64,000 nt of DNA from Anabaena minutissima FACHB-250 (GTDB taxonomy: Bacteria; Cyanobacteriota; Cyanobacteriia; Cyanobacteriales; Nostocaceae): the NCBI RefSeq assembly GCF_014697125.1, contig NZ_JACJRG010000006.1, positions 124,001 to 188,000 of the forward strand. Reading direction: 5' to 3'. Under the pieces are notes generated by a model. The model ran no database searches and had not been told where the DNA came from. It was given only the letters and a program-made list of their open reading frames with translations. Position numbers and translations under genes: made by a program. Below are positions 33,644 to 42,170 of the stretch, in pieces (within the stretch, counting starts at the first letter, position 1; each line of letters starts with the position of its first letter).

Positions 33644-35098
33644 TTACAAATTCCAATTGCGGCGAAAATAAAAGAACCCTTCTAACCACTCTTGCCATGC
33701 TATATTGCTATGTAATTTCTGGTTACTCCATTCAGTGGCTGTTTGCTCTATAATTTCTGCAAAGCTGGGATAAATAGAAGATAAATCTGCTAAATGCTTG
33801 ACGCGGATTTTTTGAGCCATTGCTAAAGCAATTAGATTAATTAATTCTCTAGCAGATGTTCCTAATATCGTAGCTCCTAAAATTTCGCCGTTGCGTAATA
33901 CAATTAACTTACAAACACCTGTAATTTGATTTTCTATTTGGGCTGCTGTTACTGATTTATAATAGTGTCGCAAAACTAAAATTTCTTTGCGTTCAAATCG
34001 GCGTTCTGCTTGCGCTTGTGTTAAACCTACTCGTGTCAGCGTTGGCTGAGAAAATATTGCCCAAGGCATGATAGAGTAATTAACTTTTAATCTAGGTAAA
34101 AATAGAGCATTTTTTATAGCAATTCTCGCTTCATATTGAGCGATATTAGTAAAATCATAGCCACCAATTACATCACCACAAGCATAAATTCGGTGGTTAG
34201 TAGTTTGCAATTTTTCATTAATTAATAAACGCTGCTGATGCAATTTCACACCTGCATCTGCTAAATTCAATGATTCAATATTCGGTTGTTGTCCTGTCGC
34301 TACTAAAATTTCATCAACCTCAATGGCTTTATCTCCAGCTTGAATCCATTTTTTACCATCAATTCGCCTGACTTGAGTAACTATTTTTTCTGTGAAAATA
34401 CGTATACCCTCAGCTTCTAACTGCGCCTGTAGCAACTGGGAAATTTCTGGGTCAACAGACGATAACAGGTAAGGATACTTAACCACCAAATTCACACTAC
34501 AACCCAGTTTGACAAGAGTTTGAGCAACTTCAATACTTTGGGGAACACCACCTAAAATTACCCAATCCTGGGGCGGTGTAGCTGCTTTAAAAGCCTGCCA
34601 AATATTAGCTAGGGTTAAATAGCCTGTGGCTTGTAACCCCTCAATCTCCGGAATGGCAGGGCGAGAACCACTAGCTAGTAAATAAGTGCGTCCCCGGAGT
34701 AAGCGTTGATTCACCGCAAATGCCAAATCAGGAGACATTGAAAATTGACCACTACCAAAAATCACATCAACCCCCGCCGCCGCTAATACAGCCGGAGAGG
34801 TCTGTTCTTGGATATTAGACATAACACCATGAGCGTACAGCATTGCGTCTGTCCAATTCACAGACATTGGGTATTTTTTGGCGTTAGCAGCATTTGTGGC
34901 ATGAATACCAAAACCAGCCAAATCATCTCCAAACTGAGCAAGGTTAGCAATTTTGCCCATAGCCTGACGATAGATTAATCCGTGGTCTACTCTAGATTCT
35001 ACTAAAGCAACTTTAGCTTTGAGTTTCGTGGCAAATAAAGCTGCATAGCGTCCAGCCAGACTACCGCCAATAATTACAACATCGTAGTCATTACTCAA
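33644..35098 (-). CDS. FAD/NAD(P) disulphide-reductase-fold oxidoreductase without redox cysteines
   Basis: The 484-residue protein shows the FAD motif DVVIIGGSLAGRYAA, the NAD(P) motif WVILGGVPQSIEVAQTL, the second FAD motif RIYACGDVIGG and a C-terminal dimerisation domain. It aligns with mercuric or dihydrolipoyl reductases. Where those have G-G-T-C-x(4)-C, this has DHGLIYRQAMGK, with no Cys, and the C-terminal His-Pro is Tyr-Pro (IYPSFAE). Thiol chemistry is therefore unlikely. I place the start at TTG 35098, nine bases after GGAG; another TTG at 35113 is in frame. Confidence 0.85.
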   Translation of the reverse strand: MSNDYDVVIIGGSLAGRYAALFATKLKAKVALVESRVDHGLIYRQAMGKIANLAQFGDDLAGFGIHATNAANAKKYPMSVNWTDAMLYAHGVMSNIQEQTSPAVLAAAGVDVIFGSGQFSMSPDLAFAVNQRLLRGRTYLLASGSRPAIPEIEGLQATGYLTLANIWQAFKAATPPQDWVILGGVPQSIEVAQTLVKLGCSVNLVVKYPYLLSSVDPEISQLLQAQLEAEGIRIFTEKIVTQVRRIDGKKWIQAGDKAIEVDEILVATGQQPNIESLNLADAGVKLHQQRLLINEKLQTTNHRIYACGDVIGGYDFTNIAQYEARIAIKNALFLPRLKVNYSIMPWAIFSQPTLTRVGLTQAQAERRFERKEILVLRHYYKSVTAAQIENQITGVCKLIVLRNGEILGATILGTSARELINLIALAMAQKIRVKHLADLSSIYPSFAEIIEQTATEWSNQKLHSNIAWQEWLEGFFYFRRNWNL

Positions 35099-35111
35099 GT
35101 CGCTTCGCTCC
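35096..35111 (-). repeat. GGAGCGAAGCGACTTG repeat carrying the start of the FAD oxidoreductase
   Basis: On the minus strand the 16-mer GGAGCGAAGCGACTTG contains a Shine-Dalgarno-like GGAG and, nine bases on, the TTG start. A copy differing at one base (GGAGCGCAGCGACTTG) does the same for the Rpn-family gene at 42155-42170. Confidence 0.65.
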
Positions 35112-35159
35112 AATTAAAAATTAAAAATTAAAAATTCAATAATTACTTACTCAGCACGA

Positions 35160-35250
35160 ACTAAACGTCCCGCTACCGCTAACACAACCGGCTAAACGCC
35201 GCGCTACCGCTAACAGCACTCAACACTCAGCACTCAGCACTCCCTCACTC
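35160..35250. repeat. Two GGCTAAACGCC elements plus heptamers at the cobD-like 3' end
   Basis: A diverged copy (CTAAACGTCCCGCTACCGCT), a standard copy (CGGCTAAACGCCGCGCTACC), then ACTCAGC heptamers that run into the last codons of the cobD-like gene. Confidence 0.8.
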
Positions 35251-36365
35251 AGCACTAAGTGTAACGCCGTTAACAGGCGTTCGTTGTCAGACTTAGAACG
35301 GACGGCTACGCGGAAAAAACGATCGCCTAATTCTTTAAAACTGAGACAATCGCGGATTAAAATCTGGTGATGCTGGAGTAATTGTTGCTGTAACTGCATA
35401 CTCGATTGTTGTGTCTCCACCAGTAAAAAGTTAGCAGCACTGGGTTGGGGTTGTAATCCAGGGATGGCGGCTAAACCTTCAAACAGTTGCTGACGTGTCG
35501 GCGGTAGCCATTGCCAAGTTTCTGCTTGAAACTCCGTATCTTGCAGACACGCAACGGCCGCTGCTGCTGCCAAGGTGTTTACAGGCCAGGGGTCACGCCA
35601 TAACTGCCATTTGCGGAGGCGATCAGGGTGAGCGATCGCATATCCCATTCTCAGGCCAGGAAGACTGTAAAATTTCGTTAGCGATCGCAACACTACCAAG
35701 TTGGGATACTCCTGCACCAGCGAAATCAGGCTTTGTTCCTCATCAGGAGGCACAAAATCCATAAAAGCCTCATCCACCAACACCAAAGCAAACTCTTCCA
35801 AGTAAGGTAAAATCGCCTCCCTTGAGAGTAGTTTACCTGTCGGGTTGTGGGGATTATTCAGTAAGAGAGCGCAGTCAGTGAAGGGTGCTGTTAGCGGTAG
35901 CCGGTCTTGAGTGCTGAGTAATTGCTTTAACTCATAACCGGCTAAACGCCGCGCTACCGCTAACAGCACTCGTTCCTCAGCACTAAGAAGGGAAAACTCC
36001 AGGACTTTAGCGTTGTACGCCGCCAAAGTGCGGTAGTAGTCGCCAAAAGCTGGAGTGATTAACAAGGTTGCGGCCAATTCTGCTAATTCTCTACCTGCCA
36101 AAGTCAGTAATTCTGCTGAACCGTTGCCCGGCAGAATCCACTCTGGTGGCAGTTGATGGAAGTCACCCAGGGCTAATCTCAGGTCACTGTAATCTGGGTC
36201 TGGATAGTGCCTGAGATTACCCATTTGCGATTGAATAGCAGCGATCGCACTTTTGGGTGGGCCTAAGGGGCTGATACTCGCAGAAAAATCTACAATAGCA
36301 TCAGCTCGACAGCCAGCCAGTGCTGCTGCCCAAGCTAAATTTCCCCCATGAGCCGGTTGCCGCAT
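35220..36365 (-). CDS. cobD: Threonine-phosphate decarboxylase-like PLP enzyme (CobD type)
   Basis: The 381-residue class I aminotransferase-fold protein starts HGGNLAWAAALAGC and DFSASISPLGPP, as CobD/CobC proteins do. It has LLNNPHNPTG, LVDEAFMDF and the PLP Lys in LRSLTKFYSLPGLRMGY. It would make the aminopropanol arm of cobalamin; histidinol-phosphate aminotransferase is the close alternative. A segment at about residues 124-150 (SAEERVLLAVARRLAGYELK) is a translated GGCTAAACGCC repeat, and the last codons (VLSEGVLSAEC) are heptamer repeats. I prefer the ATG at 36365. It lies 20 bases after HU. Confidence 0.85.
   Translation of the reverse strand: MRQPAHGGNLAWAAALAGCRADAIVDFSASISPLGPPKSAIAAIQSQMGNLRHYPDPDYSDLRLALGDFHQLPPEWILPGNGSAELLTLAGRELAELAATLLITPAFGDYYRTLAAYNAKVLEFSLLSAEERVLLAVARRLAGYELKQLLSTQDRLPLTAPFTDCALLLNNPHNPTGKLLSREAILPYLEEFALVLVDEAFMDFVPPDEEQSLISLVQEYPNLVVLRSLTKFYSLPGLRMGYAIAHPDRLRKWQLWRDPWPVNTLAAAAAVACLQDTEFQAETWQWLPPTRQQLFEGLAAIPGLQPQPSAANFLLVETQQSSMQLQQQLLQHHQILIRDCLSFKELGDRFFRVAVRSKSDNERLLTALHLVLSEGVLSAEC
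35937..35995 (-). repeat. GGCTAAACGCC element inside the cobD-like gene
   Basis: A copy (CCGGCTAAACGCCGCGCTAC, then CGCTAACAGCACT) lies in frame inside the gene. A partial inverted piece (GTGCTGTTAGCGGTAGCCGG) lies at 35886-35905. Confidence 0.8.
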
Positions 36366-36385
36366 CAAATCAAAATTCCTAACAG

Positions 36386-36676
36386 TTACGCCTGCGCTTT
36401 TGGGGGCGCAACTCTTTCTCTAAATAGCTTACCAGCAGAGAAAGCAGGAACTCTAGTCGCGGGAATTTCCATCTTTTCGTTAGTTTTGGGGTTACGACCT
36501 TCACGAGCCTTGCGTTCCCGTGATTCAAAAGAGCCAAAACCTACCAGTGTCACCTTATCGCCAGAGGAAACAGCTTCAATAATTGTTTCCAAAGCAGCAG
36601 TTAAGACAGCATCAGCTTGCTTCTTAGTCACACTAGCCTTTTCAGATACGGCATCAACCAATTCACCCTTGTTCAT
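36386..36676 (-). CDS. hanA: HU-type DNA-binding protein
   Basis: The 96-residue protein matches HU throughout: MNKGELVDAVSEKASVTKKQ, LVGFGSFESRERKAREGRNP and the arm end IPATRVPAFSAGKLFRE. In Anabaena the HU protein HanA is needed for heterocyst differentiation and is the single HU; this is very probably its orthologue. A strong AAGGAG lies seven bases before the ATG. The cobD-like gene follows after 20 bases, so HU mRNA may read through into it. Confidence 0.93.
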   Translation of the reverse strand: MNKGELVDAVSEKASVTKKQADAVLTAALETIIEAVSSGDKVTLVGFGSFESRERKAREGRNPKTNEKMEIPATRVPAFSAGKLFRERVAPPKAQA

Positions 36677-37085
36677 TTGGAACTCCTTAATTTTTAGTTG
36701 AGATTTTTTCTAGATGCACTGTGTAGCATCTTTACTTAAATCTCTGTTTTACAGAACACAAAAATCGTCCTTAGGGAGTATTTCTACTCAAAATGTCTGT
36801 AAATCCCATCGGCTCGACTTTTCAATGAATCATTCTAAGGTGTTCCAGCCAGAAGTGGATAGATGAAACCATTAATTTATATAGATTTCGGCATTTTTTT
36901 TATTTTTTGGGTGATTGTTGCACTCAAAACCACCCCAAAAGTAGGAATAAATACTTAGTGAAAGCCCTGGTTAGAATTAAGTCACAAGTTAAAAGTAAAG
37001 AAATAAAAAGTCAGTAGAGCGTTTTAATTAATTTTTCTGGGGGCGCGCCACCATAGTTGATTTCTCCCCAGGATATTGGCTGATA
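36677..37085. other. 409-base gap upstream of HU
   Basis: No ORF or strong hairpin is visible between the rimI stop and the HU start. It should hold the HU promoter and leader on the minus strand, and any rimI terminator. The sequence is AT-rich, with a T-rich run at 36893-36906. Confidence 0.4.
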
Positions 37086-37634
37086 TCAAATTAACTGCCA
37101 AGCCGATTTTTCCAACTGAGTCTCAATCATATTGTGCCAGTGCTGCAATTTTTCTGTAAATGAGGGGTATTGCAAATCCGAAAGCCAAAGAATCAAGGCA
37201 TCTTCACCGTTGTCTTGGTAATAACGCCGTCTCCGGCCTGCTGTTTTGAACCCAAATTTTTGGTATAAAGAGATTGCTGCTTCATTAGAAGCGCGGACTT
37301 CCAGGGTAGCTCGTTCTAAATTGCGATCGCTAGCTGTTTTCAGCAAAGCATAAATTAAAGCCTGTCCCAAGCCCTGACGTTGATATTGGGGATGAACTGC
37401 CACAATTGTAATGTGAGCTTCCTCTAAAATCGACCAGAAGCACCCCATACCCAGCAAGGTTTTGCTGGAGTGCGGGGCAAATATTCCCAGTAAATCACTG
37501 TTAGGACTATCCAGTTCTCTTTGGTAGCCCTCCAGCGTCCAAAGTCCACCAAAACAGGCTTGATCTAGCTCTAAAATTGCACTTAGATCCTCTGAGGTCA
37601 ATGATTTGAGTTTTAAGTTAGAAGATAAGATCAC
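37086..37634 (-). CDS. rimI: Ribosomal protein S18 alanine N-acetyltransferase
   Basis: The GNAT domain has the acetyl-CoA loop QRQGLGQALIYALL, then ERATLEVRASNEAAISLYQKFGF and a GRRRRYYQDNGEDALIL end, as in RimI. It would acetylate the N-terminus of S18. I place the start at GTG 37634 (182 aa), which begins just before LKLKSLTSEDLSAILELDQ; the frame extends to 37697, but that would leave only 28 bases to the divergent lysA. Confidence 0.88.
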   Translation of the reverse strand: MILSSNLKLKSLTSEDLSAILELDQACFGGLWTLEGYQRELDSPNSDLLGIFAPHSSKTLLGMGCFWSILEEAHITIVAVHPQYQRQGLGQALIYALLKTASDRNLERATLEVRASNEAAISLYQKFGFKTAGRRRRYYQDNGEDALILWLSDLQYPSFTEKLQHWHNMIETQLEKSAWQLI

Positions 37635-37725
37635 TTTTATTGGGATAAGAAGACAAACCCTTTGTAAACTGGGATCGGGAGACTTACTCACGCCCATAAT
37701 TTAAACAAGGACAATCTATATAAAT

Positions 37726-39129
37726 ATGGTATCGACTCACCCTGCTGAGGTTCAATATGCTGGAACGCAGTATTTACCTCAAAGCCAGAGCATAAATACA
37801 AATACTTCCCCCAACCAAGAACTTTTACCCCTAACAGCCACAGTTAATAGTGATGGTTGCTTGGAAATCGGTGGGTGTGATGTCACAACCCTAGTTCAGC
37901 AGTTTGGCTCACCTTTGTATATTTTAGATGAGGAAACCCTCAGAACAGCCTGCCAACAATATCGAGATAGCTTTCAAAAATACTATCAAGGCGAATCTCA
38001 GGTAATCTATGCTTCTAAAGCCTGGAATTGTCTGGCTGTTGGTGCGATTATCGCCTCGGAAGGGTTAGGAATTGATGTTGTCTCTGGCGGTGAACTTTAT
38101 ACAGCTCTAGCTGCTGGGATTAGTCCTGAAAAAATTTACCTCCACGGTAATAATAAATCCCGTGAAGAACTAAATTTCGCCATTGAGTCTGGGATCACGA
38201 TTGTTGTAGATAACTGGTATGAATTACATACTTTGGTGGAGATGTTGCACGCAATGTCAATACCACCAGTGCGGATCATGTTGCGGCTGACACCAGGGAT
38301 TGAATGTCATACTCACGAATATATCCGCACAGGACACCTAGACAGTAAGTTTGGCTTTGATCCCAACGATTTAAATGAGGTGTTTGAGTTCGTCAGCCAA
38401 CAACCAAATTTAAATTGTGTAGGCTTACACGCTCATATTGGTTCGCAAATTTTTGAGCGTCAACCCCATCAGGATTTAGCGGCTGTGATGGTGCAGTGGT
38501 TAAGAGATGCGGTTAAATACGGTTTAAATATCACCGAATTAAATGTTGGTGGCGGTTTGGGCATTAAATATGTAGAATCAGATGATCCACCAAGCATTGA
38601 TGAGTGGGTAAAGGCGATTTGTGAAGTTGTGCAGGCAGCTTGTGCAGTCGAAAATCTACCTCTACCAAAGTTACTCTCAGAACCAGGGCGATCGCTCATT
38701 GCTCCAGCCTGTGTTACTGCTTACACTATCGGTTCATCTAAAACAATACCGGAAATTCGTACCTACGTCGCCATAGATGGAGGTATGTCTGATAATCCCC
38801 GTCCCATTACCTACCAGTCAGTTTATCGCGCCGTCGTTGCCAACAAATTGTCTGCGCCTATGACAGAAACAGTCACAATTGCGGGTAAACATTGCGAATC
38901 AGGGGATATTTTAATCAAAAATGCCCAACTACCAAAAACTGAACCTGGGGATATTCTCGTAGTTATGGGAACTGGTGCGTACAATTACAGTATGGCCTCC
39001 AACTATAACCGTTTACCCAGACCGGCAGCAGTTGTAGTGGCAAATGGCGAAGCAAACTTAATTTTGCAACGCGAAACTTATCAAGATTTAATTCGACAAG
39101 ATTGCTTACCCGAAAGATTGAAGAGTTAG
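37726..39129 (+). CDS. lysA: Diaminopimelate decarboxylase
   Basis: The 467-residue PLP enzyme makes lysine from meso-diaminopimelate. The PLP Lys is in VIYASKAWNCLAV, with HGNNKSREEL, GLHAHIGSQI, LNVGGGLGIKY, SEPGRSLIA and the C-terminal MGTGAYNYSMASNYN. The N-terminal 40 residues are a cyanobacterial extension. It is followed by dacA and uppS in the same direction after 240 bases of repeat-rich sequence. Confidence 0.96.
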   Translation: MVSTHPAEVQYAGTQYLPQSQSINTNTSPNQELLPLTATVNSDGCLEIGGCDVTTLVQQFGSPLYILDEETLRTACQQYRDSFQKYYQGESQVIYASKAWNCLAVGAIIASEGLGIDVVSGGELYTALAAGISPEKIYLHGNNKSREELNFAIESGITIVVDNWYELHTLVEMLHAMSIPPVRIMLRLTPGIECHTHEYIRTGHLDSKFGFDPNDLNEVFEFVSQQPNLNCVGLHAHIGSQIFERQPHQDLAAVMVQWLRDAVKYGLNITELNVGGGLGIKYVESDDPPSIDEWVKAICEVVQAACAVENLPLPKLLSEPGRSLIAPACVTAYTIGSSKTIPEIRTYVAIDGGMSDNPRPITYQSVYRAVVANKLSAPMTETVTIAGKHCESGDILIKNAQLPKTEPGDILVVMGTGAYNYSMASNYNRLPRPAAVVVANGEANLILQRETYQDLIRQDCLPERLKS

Positions 39130-39369
39130 TCATTATTTATTAGTTATTAGTCGTTATTTAAGTCAAGGGTTTCTGGGAATTTTTCCTGAATCACTGGCTT
39201 TAAACTAGAATTTCTTTGATTATTCTGGAAAAGCAAGCAAAACAAAATGTCCCAACCAGAAGAAAAAAGAGAGGAAACAGTGCATGAAAGTTCATGAGTT
39301 AATAACTAATGACTAATAACTATTAATTACTGACTATTAACTAAAAGTATTAAGAGTAATCCAGATGTC

Positions 39370-40293
39370 ATGAGAGATTGGTGGAAGCAATGGCTGGCAA
39401 ACCTAGGATGGTCTCAGTCTTTGCTGCTGGGGACTCTGGATATTGTATTGGTGCTGGCGTTGACTTACATGATACTAGTTATTATTAGTGAGCGTCGCAC
39501 ACTGTGGATGGTGCGGGGTTTCATTGTCTTAATGCTAGCCTCAGCACTAAGCGGTAGGTTTGGTCTACCACTCTTAAATTTTGTCCTAGAAAAGTTAGTA
39601 ATTGGCTGTGCTGTAGCAATGGCAGTTGCTCTCCAGTCAGAGTTCCGCCGATTTTTAGAACAATTGGGACGAGGTGAATTCCGGCAATTGTTTCAACCAT
39701 CTAATCTGACTATTCCTAAGTCTGATAGTGTAATAGATGAAATTGTGGAAGCGGTTAAAGAACTCTCTAAAAACCGAATTGGAGCTTTACTAATTTTGGA
39801 AACAACTGGCCCCATTGACGAACGGGATTTTTCTGTACCTGGTGTCAAACTCAATGCGGATGTTTCCAAAGAACTGATACACACGATTTTTCAACCGAAG
39901 ACCCTGCTGCACGATGGCGCAACATTAATCCGTGGTTCACGGATTGTATCTTCGGGTATAATCTTACCGCTTTCGGGACGCACAGCCTCGCGCCAATTGG
40001 GTACACGCCACAGGGCGGCGATGGGAATTACTGAGCGCGTCGAAAATTGTATTTGTGTCGTTGTATCAGAAGAAACTGGTTCTATTTCCCTCGCAGAACG
40101 GGGAACTCTAAATAGGCCATTGACGATTAGGAAGCTCAAAGAGTCTTTAGAGGCTCGATTGTCCCCAACTGTAGATCGGGAAGCGGTAGCTCCTGGTTTG
40201 TTAAGCTTGGGTCTTCAGATTGGTAGTAAGGCACTAAAACTAGCTTCACGTTTACTTGGATTACCCTCGACCGCTTCTCAAGACAAAAAATGA
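39370..40293 (+). CDS. dacA: Diadenylate cyclase (CdaA/DacA type)
   Basis: The 307-residue protein makes cyclic di-AMP from two ATP. Three membrane helices (about 15-90) precede the DAC domain with the signatures [14 protein letters not shown] (DGA) and TRHRAAMGI (RHR). The C-terminal 60 residues are a cyanobacterial extension. It overlaps uppS in an ATGA, so the two are translationally coupled; c-di-AMP signalling is linked to cell-wall and osmotic homeostasis, which fits a partner in wall lipid carrier synthesis. Confidence 0.95.
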   Translation: MRDWWKQWLANLGWSQSLLLGTLDIVLVLALTYMILVIISERRTLWMVRGFIVLMLASALSGRFGLPLLNFVLEKLVIGCAVAMAVALQSEFRRFLEQLGRGEFRQLFQPSNLTIPKSDSVIDEIVEAVKELSKNRIGALLILETTGPIDERDFSVPGVKLNADVSKELIHTIFQPKTLLHDGATLIRGSRIVSSGIILPLSGRTASRQLGTRHRAAMGITERVENCICVVVSEETGSISLAERGTLNRPLTIRKLKESLEARLSPTVDREAVAPGLLSLGLQIGSKALKLASRLLGLPSTASQDKK

Positions 40294-41039
40294 CAATACA
40301 ACAAACTGAACTGCAAGAATTGCCCCTGGATTTGAAACGAGAACTACTGCCCAAACACGTTGCAGTAATTATGGATGGCAATGGTCGATGGGCTAAACGT
40401 CAAGGTCTACCGCGAATTATGGGTCATAAGCGCGGAGTTGATGCCCTCAAGGATTTGCTGCGTTGTTGTAAAGATTGGGGGATTCAAGCATTAACGGCTT
40501 ATGCCTTTTCCACAGAAAACTGGAAAAGACCCCAAGAAGAAGTAGATTTCTTAATGACGCTGTTTCAGAGAGTTTTACGTCAAGAGTTGAGGGAAATGGT
40601 CGAGGAAAATGTCCAAATTCAGTTTGTGGGAAATTTAGCAGCTTTGCCGCGATCGCTACAAGCGGAAATTTCCCGTTCAATGGAAGAAACCAAGCATAAT
40701 CGCGCTATCCGGTTTTCTGTGGCGACTAACTACGGCGGACGACAGGAGATTTTACAAGCTTGCCGGGCGATCGCCCAAAAAGTCCAGCAAGGTCTCCTCC
40801 AACCTGATGAAATCTCTGAAGAAGTATTTGAACGCCACCTATACACAGCCGGAATTTCCGACCCAGATTTGCTCATCCGCACTAGTGGAGAAATGCGCCT
40901 CTCCAATTTCCTCCTCTGGCAAATGGCCTATGGAGAAATTTACATTACTGATACCCTCTGGCCAGATTTTGACCGCACTGAATTTCACCGCGCCTTGTGT
41001 GCTTATCAGCAAAGGGAGCGACGATTTGGCAAGGTTTAG
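40290..41039 (+). CDS. uppS: Isoprenyl transferase (undecaprenyl diphosphate synthase type)
   Basis: The 249-residue cis-prenyltransferase condenses isopentenyl diphosphate units to the polyprenyl carrier of cell-wall synthesis. It shows the catalytic Asp in [42 protein letters not shown] and the C-terminal [19 protein letters not shown]. Length is standard. The start overlaps the dacA stop. Confidence 0.96.
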   Translation: MTIQQTELQELPLDLKRELLPKHVAVIMDGNGRWAKRQGLPRIMGHKRGVDALKDLLRCCKDWGIQALTAYAFSTENWKRPQEEVDFLMTLFQRVLRQELREMVEENVQIQFVGNLAALPRSLQAEISRSMEETKHNRAIRFSVATNYGGRQEILQACRAIAQKVQQGLLQPDEISEEVFERHLYTAGISDPDLLIRTSGEMRLSNFLLWQMAYGEIYITDTLWPDFDRTEFHRALCAYQQRERRFGKV

Positions 41040-41090
41040 AGACGGGTGACAGGTGACAGGTGACAGGGTAGTTTGTTGACCTATATTCCC

Positions 41091-41140
41091 ACTCAGCACC
41101 GGCTAAACGCCGCGCTACCGCTAACAGCACTCAGCACTGC
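41091..41140. repeat. GGCTAAACGCC element between uppS and the DUF3143 gene
   Basis: CACCGGCTAAACGCCGCGCT followed by ACAGCACTCAGCACTGC, ending at the stop codon of the DUF3143 gene. Preceded by AGGTGAC heptamers (41045-41066). Confidence 0.85.
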
Positions 41141-41412
41141 TAAGGGCCAGAAAACACCGCTTGTTCGATATCTTCTCGACTCAGGGAATATTTGAAGGCG
41201 CGTTGGATATCTTGTCCATTTTCGCCAGCTTGGATATATCGCACGATAATTTGCTCGATATCCAGCCAGAGTTCAGCTTGCCAACTAGGTCTTTGTATGC
41301 GCCAGCAATGTAGTTGTGTATCATCTTGTTGACAGCCTTGGTCTTTTAACCACTGCTCAATTTGTGGCAGAGGATGACTGTATAAGGGCGTATCTGAGGG
41401 AAGTATAGACAT
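41140..41412 (-). CDS. DUF3143 family protein
   Basis: The 90-residue soluble protein has the DUF3143 pattern: TPLYSHPLPQIEQWLKDQGC, WRIQRPSWQAELWLDIE, IIVRYIQ and a C-terminal FKYSLSREDIEQAVFSGP. The family is cyanobacterial with no known function. It lies 37 bases after the membrane J-domain gene in the same direction and is likely in one transcript with it. Confidence 0.83.
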   Translation of the reverse strand: MSILPSDTPLYSHPLPQIEQWLKDQGCQQDDTQLHCWRIQRPSWQAELWLDIEQIIVRYIQAGENGQDIQRAFKYSLSREDIEQAVFSGP

Positions 41413-41449
41413 AAAAATTCAAAATTGTTTATTAGTTATTAGTCATTAG

Positions 41450-42001
41450 TTACTTTACCTGTAACCTGTCACCTCTCCCCACAGAAGAAATCGGTCGTTG
41501 TAGTGTAACTGTTGGTTGTGGTATCTGGGTTTGTAAAGCTTGATCACCACGAGTTAGGCCGATGGCGATCGCTAGTAGTAAACAACCTACCAAAGTCACA
41601 GCTAAAATAAATAAAGCAAAAATTTCGCCAGATGAGAGGGGGCGATCACTCGCATCCAAGTAAGCTGATTTTGAGTAATCATAAGCAGAAGAGACAGGAT
41701 GGTGCAAATCAGGCGGTGCTTGAATCACCCCAAACCGAGAATAACCTATCTTGATGTCATAATTTAAACGCCTTTCGGGATTACTCAAGGTGGCGTAGGC
41801 TTCGTTAATTTGCTGAAATTTTGGGGTGGCGACAGCAGCAGGTAATTCTGTGCTATCGGGATGATAGCGTTTACTCAGTTCCCGATAAGCGCGACGAATA
41901 TCGATGACTGATGCTGAGGGATGCAGCCCTAGCGTAGAGTAATAGCTGGGTTCATTGCTTTGCGGCATTGCCCTATGTTGATTCACATCTGTTTGATTCA
42001 C
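41450..42001 (-). CDS. J-domain protein with C-terminal membrane segment
   Basis: The 183-residue protein has a J domain at about 19-83 with the HPD tripeptide in RYHPDSTELP, followed by a linker and one membrane span (about 128-150). It is thus a membrane-tethered co-chaperone that would recruit a DnaK. The GTG start at 42001 has no clear ribosome-binding site; an ATG at 41968 would remove 11 residues. Downstream is the DUF3143 gene, and a second J-domain gene with dnaK lies 1 kb away. Confidence 0.85.
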   Translation of the reverse strand: MNQTDVNQHRAMPQSNEPSYYSTLGLHPSASVIDIRRAYRELSKRYHPDSTELPAAVATPKFQQINEAYATLSNPERRLNYDIKIGYSRFGVIQAPPDLHHPVSSAYDYSKSAYLDASDRPLSSGEIFALFILAVTLVGCLLLAIAIGLTRGDQALQTQIPQPTVTLQRPISSVGRGDRLQVK

Positions 42002-42154
42002 CTTGCAATCAAGTTTTTTTAATATTGTAAACCTGCCACTCTCACTAAGTTACGATAAATTTCATAGGACTTAGGCAGAAGAAGGGTATAAGCAATTAAT
42101 TTTGGATTTTGTACTTTTGCAGAGAACCCGTAGGTTATTTTGAATTTTAAATTC

Positions 42155-42170
42155 GGAGCGCAGCGACTTG
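42155..42170 (+). repeat. GGAGCGCAGCGACTTG repeat carrying the start of the Rpn-family gene
   Basis: This is the same 16-mer, with one substitution, as at 35096-35111. GGAG and the TTG start are separated by nine bases in both. Confidence 0.65.

Noticed and set aside
35220..37085. Cobalamin riboswitch near the cobD-like gene or HU
   Set aside because: No B12-box-like sequence was seen in the HU upstream region.
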